From Halorubrum rubrum (GTDB taxonomy: Archaea > Halobacteriota > Halobacteria > Halobacteriales > Haloferacaceae): 64,000 nucleotides of DNA. Both the position numbers and the translations under genes were made by a program. Within the stretch, counting starts at the first letter, position 1; each line of letters opens with the position of its first letter. The stretch is from positions 62,001 through 126,000 of the forward strand of contig NZ_JANHDM010000007.1 in the NCBI RefSeq assembly GCF_024494685.1, read 5' to 3'. This document shows, in pieces, positions 62,420 to 64,000 of this stretch. The notes under the pieces were generated by a model, which worked only from the letters and a program-made list of their open reading frames with translations, made no database searches and had not been told where the DNA came from.

Positions 62420-62692
62420 ATGGTTTACGACACCATCGCGTTCGCGCTGTTCGCCGCGGTCACGCTGGCGTTCAGCCTGGGGGTCGTCTTGGCGCGCGAC
62501 GTGTTTCACGCCGCGCTGCTCCTGGGCGGTGCCCTGACGAGCGTCGCGGTGCACTACGTGATGTTACGGGCGGAGTTCATCGCCGCCATGCAGATCCTCG
62601 TCTACGTGGGCGGGGTTCTCATCCTCGTCACGTTCGCCGTGATGCTCACGCGATCGGATGGAACGAACGACGTGGAGGTGAGTAGCGGATGA
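62420..62692 (+). CDS. nuoJ1: NADH-quinone oxidoreductase-like subunit J, N-terminal part
   Basis: A 90-residue membrane protein with three spans, corresponding to the first half of NuoJ (AEFIAAMQILVYVGGVLILV). GAGGG in TAGGAGGGTT eight or so bases before the ATG is the strongest Shine-Dalgarno site seen in this operon, fitting re-initiation after the 49-base gap. The other half is the next gene; such a split is known in haloarchaea. Confidence 0.9.
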   Translation: MVYDTIAFALFAAVTLAFSLGVVLARDVFHAALLLGGALTSVAVHYVMLRAEFIAAMQILVYVGGVLILVTFAVMLTRSDGTNDVEVSSG

Positions 62693-63033
62693 CTAACGAC
62701 TCCGGCGGAACCCGGATACTGCCCGCGATCGCGGTCGGCGCCCTGTTCGCGGTGATGGCCGCGACGTTCCTCTCGGCGAGCTTCGAGGAGGCGGCCGGCT
62801 TTCCCGAGGGCGAGTCGATCGTCCACAACGTCGGGTACGCTCTGTTCAACCTGGGAGAGGTGGCAGCGATCCCCTCCGAGGGCTTCCTGGCCGCCTTCCT
62901 GATCGTGGCGGTCGCGCTCGACGTCGCCGTCGACGGGGCGATCTACCTCGCGCGCCGCGAGGACGGGGGGTCCGTGAGCGCCGCGATCGGCGAGGCGCTC
63001 ACCGACGGCGGCCGCGACGGGGGTGAGCGGTGA
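62689..63033 (+). CDS. nuoJ2: NADH-quinone oxidoreductase-like subunit J, C-terminal part
   Basis: A 114-residue protein with two spans (about 10-28 and 66-85). Sequence conservation with NuoJ is weak; the assignment rests on its position between nuoJ1 and nuoK and on the split nuoJ of other haloarchaea. ATGA overlap with nuoJ1; its stop shares bases with the nuoK start. Confidence 0.8.
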   Translation: MTNDSGGTRILPAIAVGALFAVMAATFLSASFEEAAGFPEGESIVHNVGYALFNLGEVAAIPSEGFLAAFLIVAVALDVAVDGAIYLARREDGGSVSAAIGEALTDGGRDGGER

Positions 63034-63335
63034 TGGTGCCGGCACAGTGGTACCTCCTCCTGGCGGCCGGGATCTTCTGTATCGGCCTGTTCGGGGTCCT
63101 CACCCGGAACGACGCGCTGTACTTCCTCATGAGCGTCGAGCTCATGATGAACGCGGCGAACATCAACTTCGTCGCGTTCTCGCTGTACTACGGCGACCTC
63201 ACTGGGCAGGTGTTCGCGCTGTTCGTGATCGCGTTGGCGGCCGCGGAGGTCGCGATCGGGATCGGGATCATCCTCGTGTTGTACCGCAACTTCGGAGACA
63301 TCGACGTGACCGTTCCGACGGAGATGAGGTGGTAA
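63033..63335 (+). CDS. nuoK: NADH-quinone oxidoreductase-like subunit K
   Basis: A 100-residue subunit with three spans, resembling MrpC. The conserved membrane glutamates are in MSVELMMNAANINF (span 2) and ALAAAEVAIGIGIILVLYR (span 3), on the proton path. The start at the ATG of TGATG (63033) overlaps the nuoJ2 stop by one base; the GTG three bases earlier is also possible. Confidence 0.95.
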   Translation: MVPAQWYLLLAAGIFCIGLFGVLTRNDALYFLMSVELMMNAANINFVAFSLYYGDLTGQVFALFVIALAAAEVAIGIGIILVLYRNFGDIDVTVPTEMRW

Positions 63336-63336
63336 G

Positions 63337-64000
63337 ATGGTGGACGCATTCGCATACGTTCCGGCCGTCGTGTTGTTACCGTTCTTCTCGTTCCTGGTCG
63401 CGCTCGGGGCGGGGAAGTACCTCCCGAAGGGCGGCGCCTTCGGCGGGGTCGCGGCGACGGCGGGGTCGTTCCTGCTGTCGCTCTGGGTCGCGGCGACCGT
63501 CGCCGGCGGCCGCGCCTACAACGAGACGCTGTACACGTGGGCGGCCGGCGACCAGTTCGAGCTCACGTTCGGCGCGCTGATCGACCCGCTGTCGGCGCTG
63601 ATGCTCGTCATCGTGACGCTCGTCGCGCTGTTGGTCCACGTCTTCTCGCTCGGCTACATGAACGACGAGGGCGAAACCGGCCTCCCGCGCTACTACGCCG
63701 GGCTCGGGCTCTTCACGGCCTCGATGCTCGGGTTCGTCGTCGCCGACAACCTGCTCATGGCGTTCATGTTCTTCGAGCTGGTCGGCCTCTGTTCGTACCT
63801 GCTCATCGGGTTCCACTTCCGCGAGCCCGGCCCGCCGTCGGCGGCGAAGAAGGCGTTCCTCGTCACCCGCTTCGGCGACTACTTCTTCCTCGTCGGCGTC
63901 GTCGCCGTGTTCGCGACGTTCGGCACCGCGGCGTTCGCGGGCGAGGGGTCGTTCCCCGCGCTCGCCGAGGCGGCGCTCGCCGGCTCCGGTGACGTCTGGA
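63337..64000 (+). CDS. nuoL: NADH-quinone oxidoreductase-like subunit L (partial)
   Basis: The first 221 residues of a NuoL/MrpA-type antiporter-like subunit; the gene continues beyond the window. LTFGALIDPLSALMLVIVTLVALLVHVFSLGYM is the start of the antiporter fold, and LMAFMFFELVGLCSYLLIGF contains the conserved glutamate of the first half-channel. Five or six spans are visible. The ATG at 63337 follows the nuoK stop by one base. Confidence 0.95.
   Translation, partial: MVDAFAYVPAVVLLPFFSFLVALGAGKYLPKGGAFGGVAATAGSFLLSLWVAATVAGGRAYNETLYTWAAGDQFELTFGALIDPLSALMLVIVTLVALLVHVFSLGYMNDEGETGLPRYYAGLGLFTASMLGFVVADNLLMAFMFFELVGLCSYLLIGFHFREPGPPSAAKKAFLVTRFGDYFFLVGVVAVFATFGTAAFAGEGSFPALAEAALAGSGDVW

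Noticed and set aside
1-64000. Search for tRNA, rRNA, insertion sequences and integrase/attachment sites.
   Set aside because: No cloverleaf with a GTTCGA-type arm, no rRNA segment, no transposase or integrase motif, and no long terminal repeats were found by eye; a small RNA gene could be missed without a tRNA search program.

Overview
The window is chromosomal DNA from a haloarchaeon (class Halobacteria), most like Halorubrum or a near relative. The evidence is very high G+C with strong third-position bias, acidic proteins rich in Asp and Glu, archaeal informational genes (L37Ae, RpoP, Pcc1, prefoldin beta, Rio2, Pth2, archaeal TruD, two-subunit GMP synthase), TATA boxes about 27 bases upstream of start codons with little or no leader, and a nuo cluster that so far lacks the NADH module. 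The genus is an inference; no rRNA or tRNA gene is present to test it. Coding density is high, and most long frames opposite a real gene are G+C shadows.

Layout. 1-5.4 kb: end of a class I/II aminotransferase, then a minus-strand block with an SDR reductase, a methyltransferase, a membrane protein, endonuclease IV and a lipoate ligase. 5.5-12.3 kb: a GMC oxidoreductase with a possible leaderless leader peptide, a transglutaminase-like protein, Rio2, an APC transporter fused to stress-protein domains, and a CBS protein. 12.3-17.8 kb: a polysaccharide module with a TrmB-type regulator, a GH13 amylase and a divergent GH15 glucoamylase. 18-33.9 kb: HisF, a glycosyltransferase, regulators, a DapA/KDG-aldolase-family lyase, a Rieske protein, a class IV aminotransferase whose PLP-binding lysine appears lost, AroE, SppA and pyruvate kinase.

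34-48 kb: Thi4 (cysteine type), the L37Ae-RpoP-Pcc1-prefoldin beta-DUF3194 cluster, a DUF2070 membrane protein, GMP synthase subunit A, TruD/Pth2, AIM24, dCTP deaminase overlapping a ThiR-type HTH-ThiN regulator, and MetRS. The L37Ae has no zinc-finger cysteines. 48-57.7 kb: ArfC with a tandem repeat upstream, a long coiled-coil protein, NfeD, an APC permease / Lrp-RCK regulator / universal stress protein group, a HerA-type ATPase and PurE. 58-64 kb: the start of a complex I operon, nuoA-B-CD-H-I-J1-J2-K-L, running off the window edge.

The least explained feature is a family of intergenic elements: five clear copies and two degenerate ones in 64 kb, always between genes and in both orientations. 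They share a GGTGGCGCGC end, a conserved core that includes GGGGAGGCGTGAGGTGCGG, and a CTGGGGCTTTGG end. Between the ends sit interchangeable GC hairpins; in one copy the last hairpin has a perfect 19-bp stem. No insertion sequence, CRISPR array, tRNA, rRNA or clear integrated element was seen.
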